Positions 1 to 6,633 of a stretch of DNA of 13,299 nt are shown here, in pieces; position 1 is the first letter of the stretch, and each line of letters opens with the position of its first letter. The translations under genes and the position numbers were made by a program. This DNA is from a bacterium (lineage in GTDB: Bacteria; Ratteibacteria; UBA8468): assembly GCA_030672255.1 (NCBI GenBank), contig DAOVGU010000011.1, positions 1-13,299 of the forward strand. Reading direction: 5' to 3'. Under the pieces are notes generated by a model, which had not been told where the DNA came from, did not search any database, and saw only the letters and a list, made by a program, of their open reading frames with translations.

Positions 1-86
1 GTTTGACAGAAGGTAGTTCGGCCTATATTACCTTTAAGGCTTCAGCGGTGCATATTTTTTGATGTATAGAAAAGTATAAATCTCTT

Positions 87-168
87 GGCTCGATAAATCG
101 AGCCACTACATAAGCAAAGCAAGCTTTGCCACTACATAAAGAAAATGTAGTTGCCGAGCTTGCTCGGC
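87..168. repeat. run of short perfect hairpins with a repeated linker upstream of moeA
   Basis: Three near-perfect hairpins follow one another: GGCTCGAT/ATCGAGCC at 87-104 with a 2-nt loop, GCAAAGC/GCTTTGC at 114-129 with loop AA, and GCCGAGC/GCTCGGC at 153-168 with loop TT. The first two are each followed by the same 10-mer, CACTACATAA (104-113 and 130-139). The second linker can also pair with ATGTAGT at 145-151, giving a fourth stem. The stems differ in sequence but share size, loop size and linker, so this looks like a palindromic repeat family or a structured leader rather than a chance palindrome. The array ends 14 nt before the chosen moeA start. No U-tract follows any stem, so a simple intrinsic terminator is unlikely. 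Confidence 0.7.
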
Positions 169-182
169 TTTGTTTAAATATT

Positions 183-1451
183 ATGATTAAATTTGAAGAG
201 GCATTAAGGGGGGTTTTAACTAATACCAAGAGGTTAAGGACGACGAGTCTATCCCTAAAAAAGGCAATTGGCTCTGTTCTGGCGGAAGATGTGAAGAGCA
301 AATTCGATATCCCTTCATTTCGCAAGTCGGCGATGGACGGCTATGCTCTTTGTGCAAAAAACCTCAAATCTATCCCGGTTGATTTACGAGTTGTGGGAAC
401 GGTTCCCGCGGGTGGGTTTTATCCCGGAAAAGTAAAAAAGGGAGAGTGTGTAAAGATTATGACCGGTTCCCCTTTACCCAAAGGAACCGATAGTGTGGTT
501 ATGGTTGAATTCACCAAAAATTCCCCCCTCTCCTCATTCCTCCCCCACCGTTTTGCTTCGCGAAACGAAGCAGTGGGGGGAGGAGGTAGGTGGGGGTGTA
601 ATTTAGTTAGAATCCTTCGTCGAGTCTCTAAAGGGGAGAATGTCTGTTTGAAAGGAGAAGACATAAAAAAGAAAAAAGTTGTCTTAAAAAAAGGAGCAAT
701 TATCAGAGCTCCGGAGGTTGCGGTATTGGCAATGTTAGGTAGAGCCAGGATAAGGGTATATAAAAGGCCAAAGGTATCTGTTCTCTGCACCGGGGATGAG
801 CTTGTTGAAATAGGTCATCGCCTTCTAAAGTTTAGCCATATTTATAACAGCAATGGACCTATGCTCTGTTCCCTTCTCTCCTCAATGGATATAGAGAACC
901 AATATCTGGGTATAGCCAAGGATAAAGCAAAAGGTTTAAAGAAAAAAATAAAAGAGGGATTAAAAAGTGACTTATTTATTCTTTCCGGTGGTGTCTCCAT
1001 GGGAGACTATGACCTTGTTCCCAGAGTATTGAGAAGCTGCGGGGTCAAAGTAATATTTCATAAGGTTTCCATAAAACCGGGAAAACCCAACCTTTTCGGC
1101 ATGAAAGGAGAAACCCTTATTTTTGGCGTGCCGGGCAATCCGGTCTCCACCTATTTATCTTTTTTAATACTGATTAAACCTGCCATCGAGAAACTAATGG
1201 GTAGAGAAATATCTCTGAAGATAGAGAAAGGAATATTAAACAGGGATTTCCATCAGAAACTGGGCAAAAGAAAGCATTTCCTGCCTGCCTGGATTGAGAT
1301 GAAGAATAATCGATGGGAGGTTTTTCCGGTACCTACCTACCATGGCTCAGCCGACATCGCCTCTCTTCTTTCGGCCAACGGTTTTATGATTGTGGATGCT
1401 GGTATATCCTTCTTGAAGCAAAATAGTCAGGTAAATATTATCCAATGGTAA
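183..1451 (+). CDS. moeA: molybdopterin molybdotransferase MoeA with an in-frame insertion
   Basis: MoeA inserts molybdate (or tungstate) into adenylylated molybdopterin in the cytoplasm, the last step of basic Moco synthesis. Visible MoeA motifs, counted from this start: SAMDGYA (49-55), MTGSPLPKGTDSVVMVE (93-109), GENVCLKGED (151-160), CTGDELVE, YNSNGPM, SGGVSMGDYD in the MPT-binding domain, KPGKPNLFG and GVPGNPVS, then a C-terminal domain IV. The ATG at 183 is chosen because family members begin close to the IKFEEAL segment. An earlier in-frame ATG at 126 would translate the hairpin array. No good Shine-Dalgarno site is visible. The protein is 422 aa, slightly long, because about 28 residues (114-141; Ser, Gly, Arg and Pro rich) sit where the family normally has a short loop. 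They are encoded by a palindrome. The stop overlaps the moaA start by 7 nt. Confidence 0.93.
   Translation: MIKFEEALRGVLTNTKRLRTTSLSLKKAIGSVLAEDVKSKFDIPSFRKSAMDGYALCAKNLKSIPVDLRVVGTVPAGGFYPGKVKKGECVKIMTGSPLPKGTDSVVMVEFTKNSPLSSFLPHRFASRNEAVGGGGRWGCNLVRILRRVSKGENVCLKGEDIKKKKVVLKKGAIIRAPEVAVLAMLGRARIRVYKRPKVSVLCTGDELVEIGHRLLKFSHIYNSNGPMLCSLLSSMDIENQYLGIAKDKAKGLKKKIKEGLKSDLFILSGGVSMGDYDLVPRVLRSCGVKVIFHKVSIKPGKPNLFGMKGETLIFGVPGNPVSTYLSFLILIKPAIEKLMGREISLKIEKGILNRDFHQKLGKRKHFLPAWIEMKNNRWEVFPVPTYHGSADIASLLSANGFMIVDAGISFLKQNSQVNIIQW
516..604. repeat. GC-rich palindromic element inserted within moeA
   Basis: An imperfect palindrome spans most of this interval. The left arm is C-rich and begins AAATTCCCCCC. 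The right arm is G-rich and ends GGGGGTGTAATTT, so both outer edges match as AAATT/AATTT. The centre is a perfect 6-bp stem, GCTTCG/CGAAGC (555-571), and CCCCCAC at 542-548 pairs with GTGGGGG at 573-579. The composition differs sharply from the AT-rich flanks. It encodes the roughly 28 extra residues of MoeA without breaking the frame. Structure and placement resemble the in-frame palindromic elements known from Rickettsia (RPE), but I see no sequence relationship to them. Confidence 0.75.
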
Positions 1452-2395
1452 ATTACCTACGCATTTCGGTGACCGATAGATGCAACTTAAGGTGCATCTA
1501 TTGTCTTCCGTCGGGAATGGAATCTTTTCTACCGCATAGTGAAATTTTAAGTTATGAGGAAATTGCAGGTATTGTCAAAATGCTCTCCGAGTGTGGAATC
1601 AGAAAGGTAAGGTTGACGGGAGGAGAACCTTTAGTAAGACGAAAGATTGAGAGTCTGATTGAAATGATTAAGCTAATCCCTTCAATCTCTGAGATAAGTA
1701 TGACCACCAATGGCATTTTATTGGGGCAGAAAGCGGTAGTTCTTAAAGAGGCAGGATTGGGTAGAGTCACCATCAGCCTGAATACGCTTAAAGAGGATAG
1801 ATACGAAAGAATAACCGGTTATGATAATTTTCAAGATGTGTGGAATTCCATTGATACGGCTTTGAAAATTGGTTTTAATCCGGTAAAGCTCAATGCCATT
1901 TTCTTTAAAGGAATAAATGATGACGAAATAATTGATTTTGCTGAATTAAGCATTGAGTTTGATCTATCTATCCGATTTATCGAATACTTTTCCACGCAAA
2001 ATGAGTTTTTAAATTTAGAAGAGAGGTTTGTTCCTAATAGGGTTGTAAAGGAGGTCATTGAAAAAAGGTTCGGAAGACTTTTGCCGGCTGAGGTGATAGG
2101 AAATGGTCCGGCGATAAATTATCGGATACCAGGGACAAAGGGCTCAATAGGTTTTATAGATTCCAATGAGGGATATTTCTGTGCTCGATGTAATCGGCTA
2201 CGCTTGAGTTCAGTTGGTAAGTTATACCCCTGCCTTTTCTCGCCATTCAATATCAATCTTAAAGAAATGCTGCGAAGAAATCTAACAAGATCAGAGATGA
2301 TGAAAGCGATGAATAATCTTATCCACAAAAAGCATAATTACTCCAAGCCCATTAAAAGAGAGTATGAATTTGCGATGAATAAAATTGGTGGATAG
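1445..2395 (+). CDS. moaA: GTP 3',8-cyclase MoaA (radical SAM)
   Basis: MoaA converts GTP to (8S)-3',8-cyclo-7,8-dihydroguanosine 5'-triphosphate, the first step of Moco synthesis. The N-terminal radical SAM cluster motif CxxxCxxC is C13, C17 and C20, followed by LTGGEP (57-62), TTNG (87-90) and the RFIEY segment. The second, substrate-binding 4Fe-4S cluster is ligated by C246, C249 and C263 (CxxC-x13-C). The protein ends in Gly-Gly (315-316), the functionally required MoaA C-terminus. It has 316 aa and lacks the usual 8-10 residue N-terminal extension ending in FGR. The preceding in-frame stop at 1424 leaves no alternative start. It overlaps moeA by 7 nt, which suggests translational coupling, as no strong Shine-Dalgarno site is seen. 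Confidence 0.96.
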   Translation: MVNYLRISVTDRCNLRCIYCLPSGMESFLPHSEILSYEEIAGIVKMLSECGIRKVRLTGGEPLVRRKIESLIEMIKLIPSISEISMTTNGILLGQKAVVLKEAGLGRVTISLNTLKEDRYERITGYDNFQDVWNSIDTALKIGFNPVKLNAIFFKGINDDEIIDFAELSIEFDLSIRFIEYFSTQNEFLNLEERFVPNRVVKEVIEKRFGRLLPAEVIGNGPAINYRIPGTKGSIGFIDSNEGYFCARCNRLRLSSVGKLYPCLFSPFNINLKEMLRRNLTRSEMMKAMNNLIHKKHNYSKPIKREYEFAMNKIGG

Positions 2396-2414
2396 GTTCG
2401 GAAGTTTCTTAAGC

Positions 2415-2607
2415 CAATGGTCAGTTGCTCCGCATCTACGCTACGGCGGATACAAATCTATAACCATATCAGCAGGGGAACATCCTTCCGAAATTCTCTC
2501 ACAAGAGAATCAAGGAAGTATTTATCGGTCAGTTTCGGCTTTCCTCCTGCTGATACGGTAGATTTGTCTATCCGCCTCCACTTATGATTGCTACGCAACT
2601 ACCATTG
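2415..2607. repeat. roughly 190-bp imperfect inverted repeat between moaA and moaC
   Basis: The left arm (2415-2478) and right arm (2543-2607) are imperfect reverse complements along their whole length. Matching blocks include CAATGGT at the outer ends, AGTTGC next, then GGCGGATA with CAAATCTA, and ATCAGCAGG at the inner ends. The middle contains a smaller hairpin, TTCTCT-CACA-AGAGAA (2494-2509), flanked by CTTCC/GGAAG. I find no open frame of note. The structure fits a MITE-like palindromic element or a highly structured leader ahead of moaC. I could not match it to the Moco riboswitch consensus. Confidence 0.7.
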
Positions 2608-2618
2608 TCTTTAATCTT

Positions 2619-2644
2619 CTCCCCTATGGGGAGATACAGAGGGG
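2619..2644 (+). promoter_or_regulatory. hairpin next to the moaC ribosome-binding site
   Basis: A perfect 6-bp stem CTCCCC-TAT-GGGGAG (2619-2633) is followed 4 nt later by AGAGGGG (2638-2644), the probable Shine-Dalgarno site of moaC, 9 nt before its ATG. The CCCCT at 2621-2625 could pair either with its own GGGG or with AGGGG of the Shine-Dalgarno site. Two alternative structures could therefore expose or hide the site. The pairing is visible in the sequence; a regulatory role is speculation. Confidence 0.35.
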
Positions 2645-2653
2645 ACTGATATA

Positions 2654-3115
2654 ATGGGGAACAAATTAAATGGGATGGTTGATGTGAGTGGTAAAGATAT
2701 TACTCTCAGGAAAGCAAAGGCGCAGGCGGTTGTCAAATTAAAGCCACAAATAATTGAGTTGATAAAAAAGAAAAAAGCTTTAAAGGGAGATGTTCTTGAG
2801 CAGGCAAAGATTGCCGGCATCATGGCGGCGAAGAAAACCTCTAATCTCATTCCCCTCTGCCATCCTTTGTCTATCTCTAATATTAAAATCTCTTTTACAT
2901 TATTGTCTGAAAAGATTAAAATTACCTCTTATGTTACTGCCCGAGAGCGAACCGGAGTGGAGATGGAGGCACTAATAGCCGCTACCCTTGCCGCTCTTAC
3001 CATCTACGATATGTGTAAAATGTATGATCGAACGATTGAAATTACCGATATATTTTTGTTGGAAAAAACTGGCGGCAAAAGCGGAACCTTCCGGAGAAAA
3101 AATGGGAAAGATTGA
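2654..3115 (+). CDS. moaC: cyclic pyranopterin monophosphate synthase MoaC
   Basis: MoaC rearranges the MoaA product into cyclic pyranopterin monophosphate (cPMP). The 153-aa protein carries the family signature throughout: MVDVS (8-12), KGDVLEQAKIAGIMAAKKTS (44-63), IPLCHPL with the active-site His70, TGVEMEAL with Glu103 and Glu105, YDMCK with Asp119 and Lys122, and LEKTGGKSG near the C-terminus. These correspond to the catalytic His77, Asp128 and Lys131 of E. coli MoaC. The N-terminus before MVDVS is shorter than usual. The ATG at 2654 is preferred because AGAGGGG precedes it. The 3' end overlaps the MOSC-MogA gene by 14 nt, so the two are probably co-translated. Confidence 0.96.
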   Translation: MGNKLNGMVDVSGKDITLRKAKAQAVVKLKPQIIELIKKKKALKGDVLEQAKIAGIMAAKKTSNLIPLCHPLSISNIKISFTLLSEKIKITSYVTARERTGVEMEALIAATLAALTIYDMCKMYDRTIEITDIFLLEKTGGKSGTFRRKNGKD

Positions 3116-4004
3116 ATCAATTTATGTTGGTGCTCAGAAAGGTGGGTTAAAAAAGAGGGTAGATAAAGCAAATTTAAAGGAAAATTATGGCATCATCGGA
3201 GATGCCCATGCGGGAGTGGGAGACCGACAGATAAGCCTTCTGGCCGAGGAAAGTATCGCCCGGTTAAGAGGCAGAGATGAAAAGATTGGGGCCGACAACC
3301 TTATGGAAAATTTGCGCACTACAGGGATTGAACTGACCAGTTTGTTAGTCGGCACAAAATTAAGAATTGGTAAGACCATTCTAGAGGTAAGCGAAATAGG
3401 TAAACATATTAATAAACCGGAAAAGGTCTTTGCTATGCCAGAAGGATGCCTGATGCCTTTATACGGGGTATTTGCGAAGGTTCTTAAAGGAGGAATGATT
3501 AAGGAAGGGGATGCCTTTCAGATTGTTGCCGATACCCCAATCACCGCCGGGATTCTTATTATTAGCGACAGAAGTGCCCTCGGGGAAAGGCCGGATAAAA
3601 CCGGTCCCTTTCTCAAAGAATATTTAAAGAAGATTAGAATAACTCCGATAAGATATAAACTCATTCCCGATGAAGAGGAATATATCTCCCTGGTATTAAG
3701 CCGCTGGACAGACCAGGGAGGAGTGGACCTTATTCTCACCAGCGGAGGCACCGGTTTCTTTTCCCGGGATGTCACTCCTGAAGCGACCAAAAAAATCCTG
3801 GATAAGGAGGCAGGCGGTCTTTCCGAGCTAATGAGAACAGAGGGAGCAAAAAGCACAAAGCGTGCCTATCTCTCGCGCGGGGTTGTCGGAATCAGAAAAA
3901 AGACCTTAATCGTAAATCTTCCCGGAAATCCGCAAGGAGCCAGAGAAAGCCTGGAGATTATATCCCCTATCCTAAATCATGCAATTAAGGTAATGAAGGG
4001 ATAG
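3102..4004 (+). CDS. MOSC domain - MogA/MoaB fusion protein
   Basis: This 300-aa protein joins two Moco domains. Residues 1-142 form a MOSC domain: GDAHAG (33-38), DRQISLLAEES (41-51), NLMENL, MPLYGVFAKVLKGG (118-131) and EGD. Residues 145-300 form a MogA/MoaB domain: ILIISDR (151-157), LTSGGTG (212-218), RDVTPEAT (222-229), LSRG, and VNLPGNPQGARESLE (271-285). MogA adenylylates molybdopterin for MoeA. MOSC domains bind Moco or handle sulfur, but the role here is not established. The ATG at 3102 is chosen because GGAG lies about 5 nt upstream and the MOSC fold begins there; an extension to 2988 would only be moaC read out of frame. MOSC proteins of this type usually carry a GKxCHxxC-like stretch, where this one reads GKHINKPE (100-107). 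Only Cys116 remains nearby. Confidence 0.9.
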   Translation: MGKIESIYVGAQKGGLKKRVDKANLKENYGIIGDAHAGVGDRQISLLAEESIARLRGRDEKIGADNLMENLRTTGIELTSLLVGTKLRIGKTILEVSEIGKHINKPEKVFAMPEGCLMPLYGVFAKVLKGGMIKEGDAFQIVADTPITAGILIISDRSALGERPDKTGPFLKEYLKKIRITPIRYKLIPDEEEYISLVLSRWTDQGGVDLILTSGGTGFFSRDVTPEATKKILDKEAGGLSELMRTEGAKSTKRAYLSRGVVGIRKKTLIVNLPGNPQGARESLEIISPILNHAIKVMKG

Positions 4005-4063
4005 GCTCGGAAACTTTTCTCGCCTCGTGGGCTAAAAGCAAATAAAATGCGGGGAAGATAATT

Positions 4064-4504
4064 ATGGAACAGAATTGTTTAGAAAATTTAGACAGAGCCA
4101 CAGTACTAAAAGTAGGTAAGGTAAAAAACAAAACCTTATTAGACATAGGAATAGGGGATTTAGCGGTAATTGCTGCAAGGGATTTTAATTGCAATGTAAC
4201 ATGTATAGATATATTGGTAGAGGCATTGGAAGAGGCAAAGGAGAAAGCAAAGGAGAAAGCAAAGCAGGAAGGATTAGCGAAGAAAATTAGATTTGAAAAG
4301 GAGGATACCACAAATCTTTCTTACGAAGTTTCAAGAGAAAAGATTATCATCGCTGAATTTAATGAGTTTGGTTTTCCCCATTCTGAAGATGAATACAGAA
4401 GGGTAAACCTTGACTGGGTAGAGAAGAAATTGAAATCTTTAGGGAAGATAGATAAATATTGCTATAAGAATATGAATTTTTATATCTGTTTTAAACAAAC
4501 TTAA
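4064..4504 (+). CDS. class I SAM-dependent methyltransferase with internal deletion
   Basis: Residues 25-38 (LLDIGIGDLAVIAA) form the SAM-binding motif I and CIDI (48-51) the acidic end of strand 2, so the first half of a Rossmann methyltransferase is clear. The typical strand 3 (FEKEDTTNLSYE, about 77-88) then runs directly into VSREKIIIAEFNEFGF, which looks like the strand-5 region of such enzymes. The strand-4 and following helix segment, usually 30-40 residues, is absent, leaving only 146 aa. The junction is in frame, with no frameshift visible in the DNA. A 12-bp tandem repeat encodes KEKAKEKAK in the helix after motif II. GGGGAAG lies just upstream of the ATG. The substrate is unknown. 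It is probably inactive as a methyltransferase unless the deletion is compensated, and could be a decaying gene. Confidence 0.65.
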   Translation: MEQNCLENLDRATVLKVGKVKNKTLLDIGIGDLAVIAARDFNCNVTCIDILVEALEEAKEKAKEKAKQEGLAKKIRFEKEDTTNLSYEVSREKIIIAEFNEFGFPHSEDEYRRVNLDWVEKKLKSLGKIDKYCYKNMNFYICFKQT

Positions 4505-4581
4505 TGTCATCTCTGAATGAAAATTTATTGAGCGAAATGTTGTTAAAAGTCACGAAAATGGCAAAATTAGTTATTGGGTGA
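4504..4581 (+). CDS. possible 25-aa coupled peptide
   Basis: A 25-codon frame starts with an ATG overlapping the upstream stop (TAATG) and ends with TGA 4 nt before the ATG of the URO-D gene. The peptide is hydrophobic and Lys containing (LLSEMLLKVTKMAKLVIG at its end). The placement would suit translational coupling between two genes. It may equally be the tail of an eroded gene, or chance. I recognise no family. Confidence 0.2.
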   Translation: MSSLNENLLSEMLLKVTKMAKLVIG

Positions 4582-4585
4582 AGCA

Positions 4586-5806
4586 ATGACTTCGAGAGAA
4601 AGAATTCTCACTGCCTTACAGCATAAGGAGCCAGATAAAATTCCCGTTGATTTAGGAGCGATGATGTCTACAGGAATTATGGGTATAGCTTATAATAAGC
4701 TAAAAAGGTATCTGGGCATAGAGGGTGGTAGGACAAGGATTTACGATCTTGGACAGCAACTTGCAGAACCGGAAATTGAAGTTCTTGAGATAATAGGAGC
4801 CGATGTTTTACCCATTGTAACAAAGAGAAGTCTTAAAACATCAGAATCGGAGAAATGGAAAAAGAGTGAGTTGCCAGACGGTTCTCCCTGCGAAGTTCCA
4901 GAATGGTTTAATCCCGAACTTTTACCAGATGGCTCACGAGTTTTAAGAGATGAAACAGGAAGAATAACATCAAGAATGCCAAAAAATGGATATTATTTTG
5001 ATGGCGTGGATCACCCCTTGGGAAATGTCAGCACATTGAAGGAGTTAGAGAAAAACCTTGAGAATCTTCTTTATGGCCCTGCTGATGAAGAAACTTTGAA
5101 AGATTTGCATGAACGGGTAAAACATCTGTATGAAACTACCGATTACGCATTGATGCTTAACGGCGCTGGCGGTATTTACGAATGGGCGCAGGGGTTAAGA
5201 GGCTGGGATAAATTTATGATGGATTTAGCAGGAAATGAGGAGTTTGCAGCCGGTTTATTAGATAAACTTGTAGATGCACATATCAAGAGACTTGAGAAAA
5301 TCTTACCTGCAGTGGAAGGATATGTGCAGATTGTTCAAACTGGTGACGATTTGGGAATGCAAGATAGTCCACAACTGTCACCCAAGTCGTATAGAGAAGT
5401 AGTAAAGCCAAGACACAAAAGACTTTATCAATATATTAAAGAGCACTCAAATGCATACCTGTTTTTGCATACCTGTGGTTCGGTTTATGAGTTCATCCCC
5501 GACTTTATAGAGATGGGTATAGATGCATTGAACCCCGTGCAGGTGAGTGCTAAGGATATGGATACAAAGAGATTAAAACGAGAGTTTGGCAATGATATAA
5601 CCTTCTGGGGCGGTGGCTGCGATACCCAAAGAGTTTTGCCCTTTGGCACACCTGAAGAAGTAGAAGAGGAGGTAAAGAGACGGATAGGAGACCTTGCTCC
5701 GGGCGGGGGGTTTGTATTCACCCAGGTGCACAACATTCAATCGGATGTCCCACCCGAGAATATAATGGCGATGTATGAAGCTGTAAAGAAATATGGAAGA
5801 TATTAA
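4586..5806 (+). CDS. URO-D family protein, MtaA/corrinoid methyltransferase-like
   Basis: This 406-aa protein belongs to the uroporphyrinogen decarboxylase superfamily, in the branch that anaerobes use for corrinoid-dependent methyl transfer rather than heme synthesis. It begins with the typical TSRERILTALQHKEPDKIPVD block. It has TGDDLGMQDSPQLSP (252-266) and then HTCG (His295, Cys297) and GGGCD (Cys345). These H-x-C plus C residues match the zinc ligands that activate the methyl acceptor thiol in MtaA-type enzymes. The C-terminus FTQVHNIQSDVPPENI is also typical. The ATG at 4586 is preferred to a TTG at 4574 because family proteins start at TSRER and GGGTGAA lies just upstream. No corrinoid protein or reductive activator is in the window, so substrate and acceptor are unknown. 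Confidence 0.88.
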   Translation: MTSRERILTALQHKEPDKIPVDLGAMMSTGIMGIAYNKLKRYLGIEGGRTRIYDLGQQLAEPEIEVLEIIGADVLPIVTKRSLKTSESEKWKKSELPDGSPCEVPEWFNPELLPDGSRVLRDETGRITSRMPKNGYYFDGVDHPLGNVSTLKELEKNLENLLYGPADEETLKDLHERVKHLYETTDYALMLNGAGGIYEWAQGLRGWDKFMMDLAGNEEFAAGLLDKLVDAHIKRLEKILPAVEGYVQIVQTGDDLGMQDSPQLSPKSYREVVKPRHKRLYQYIKEHSNAYLFLHTCGSVYEFIPDFIEMGIDALNPVQVSAKDMDTKRLKREFGNDITFWGGGCDTQRVLPFGTPEEVEEEVKRRIGDLAPGGGFVFTQVHNIQSDVPPENIMAMYEAVKKYGRY

Positions 5807-5864
5807 AATGAAAAAGACGCACGGAAAGTAATGGAAATATGGCATTCACTTCAGAGATGAAAAA

Positions 5865-6521
5865 ATGGGTGATCGTTATCCAAAATCAAAGGTAGAGACA
5901 AAGGGATTCATCGCCAGGCATTATGATGCCCTCATGAATCTCATTACTTTAGGTAGATACCCTTCATTTATAGAAGAGTCTATTAGATTAATGGGGATTA
6001 AACCAGAGGATAGAATTATCGATTTTGGTGCTGGTACCGGTAGGAATGCTCGCTTAATGCTGAAATATCTTTCTCCAAAAGGGGAGTTAATGGGAATTGA
6101 TATCTCAGAAGTAATGATTTCTCAGTTCAAAAAGAAATGTGTCCATTTTCCTAATGCTAAAATAATTAATGCCAGAATTGATGAGCCTTTATCTTTTAAA
6201 GAAGAGTTCGATAAGGGCTTTATTTCTTTTGTCCTCCATGGATTTCCGCAAAATGCCAGGGAAGTAATTATAGATAATGCCTACAAGGCATTAAAGAATA
6301 ATGGAGAATTTCACATTTTGGACTGGAATGAATTTGATTTAAAGACCCTTCCTTTTCACCAGCGAACCTTCTTTAAACTCATAGAATGTCCCTATGCCTT
6401 TGATTTTATTGAACGAGATTGGAAGAAGATACTGACAGAAAAAGGATTCACCGATTTTGAGGAGCATTTTTTCTTTACTAAATTTATAAGATTGCTCAAA
6501 GCGAGAAAGATAAGCCCTTAA
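5865..6521 (+). CDS. class I SAM-dependent methyltransferase (paralog 1)
   Basis: A 218-aa cytoplasmic methyltransferase. Motif I is IIDFGAGTGRNARL (about 51-64) and the acidic residue ending strand 2 is in GIDIS (77-81). The strand-4 region reads FISFVLHGFPQNAREV, and the C-terminal half includes ECPYAFDFIERDWKKIL. The fold appears complete. It is about 64% identical, by residue counting, to the protein encoded at 12121, and both begin with MG-x2-YPKSKVETKGF. The substrate is not evident; a small molecule is likely given the lack of RNA- or protein-binding domains. It follows the URO-D gene after 58 nt and may be co-transcribed with it. The Shine-Dalgarno site is weak. Confidence 0.88.
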   Translation: MGDRYPKSKVETKGFIARHYDALMNLITLGRYPSFIEESIRLMGIKPEDRIIDFGAGTGRNARLMLKYLSPKGELMGIDISEVMISQFKKKCVHFPNAKIINARIDEPLSFKEEFDKGFISFVLHGFPQNAREVIIDNAYKALKNNGEFHILDWNEFDLKTLPFHQRTFFKLIECPYAFDFIERDWKKILTEKGFTDFEEHFFFTKFIRLLKARKISP

Positions 6522-6633
6522 TGAAAGCTGGTATTGAAAAGTAGCTAAAGAAAGATGAATAAGATTATGCTAAAGAATATAGAAGAAGTAAAGTATTATT
6601 AAGGCGGATAAAATTCTATATACCATCCCGGAT

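Noticed and set aside
87..168. CRISPR array
   Set aside because: The repeated unit is only a 10-nt linker between palindromes of different sequence, without repeat-spacer periodicity of the required size or cas genes.
126..182. Upstream extension of moeA to ATG 126
   Set aside because: The extra 19 residues come from the hairpin array and match nothing in MoeA proteins; ATG 183 gives the expected N-terminus.
419..790. Open frame of 123 codons on the minus strand opposite moeA
   Set aside because: It is the antisense of a clear MoeA gene including the palindrome, with low-complexity Pro and Phe runs and no recognisable family. The other minus-strand frames are likewise shadows of plus-strand genes.
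2396..2653. Moco riboswitch upstream of moaC
   Set aside because: The location is attractive, but I could not find the conserved Moco RNA core by eye. The dominant structure is a long inverted repeat that looks more like an inserted palindrome.
2988..3101. Longer MOSC-MogA protein starting inside moaC
   Set aside because: The additional residues are moaC translated in a second frame; ATG 3102 has a Shine-Dalgarno site and fits the domain start.
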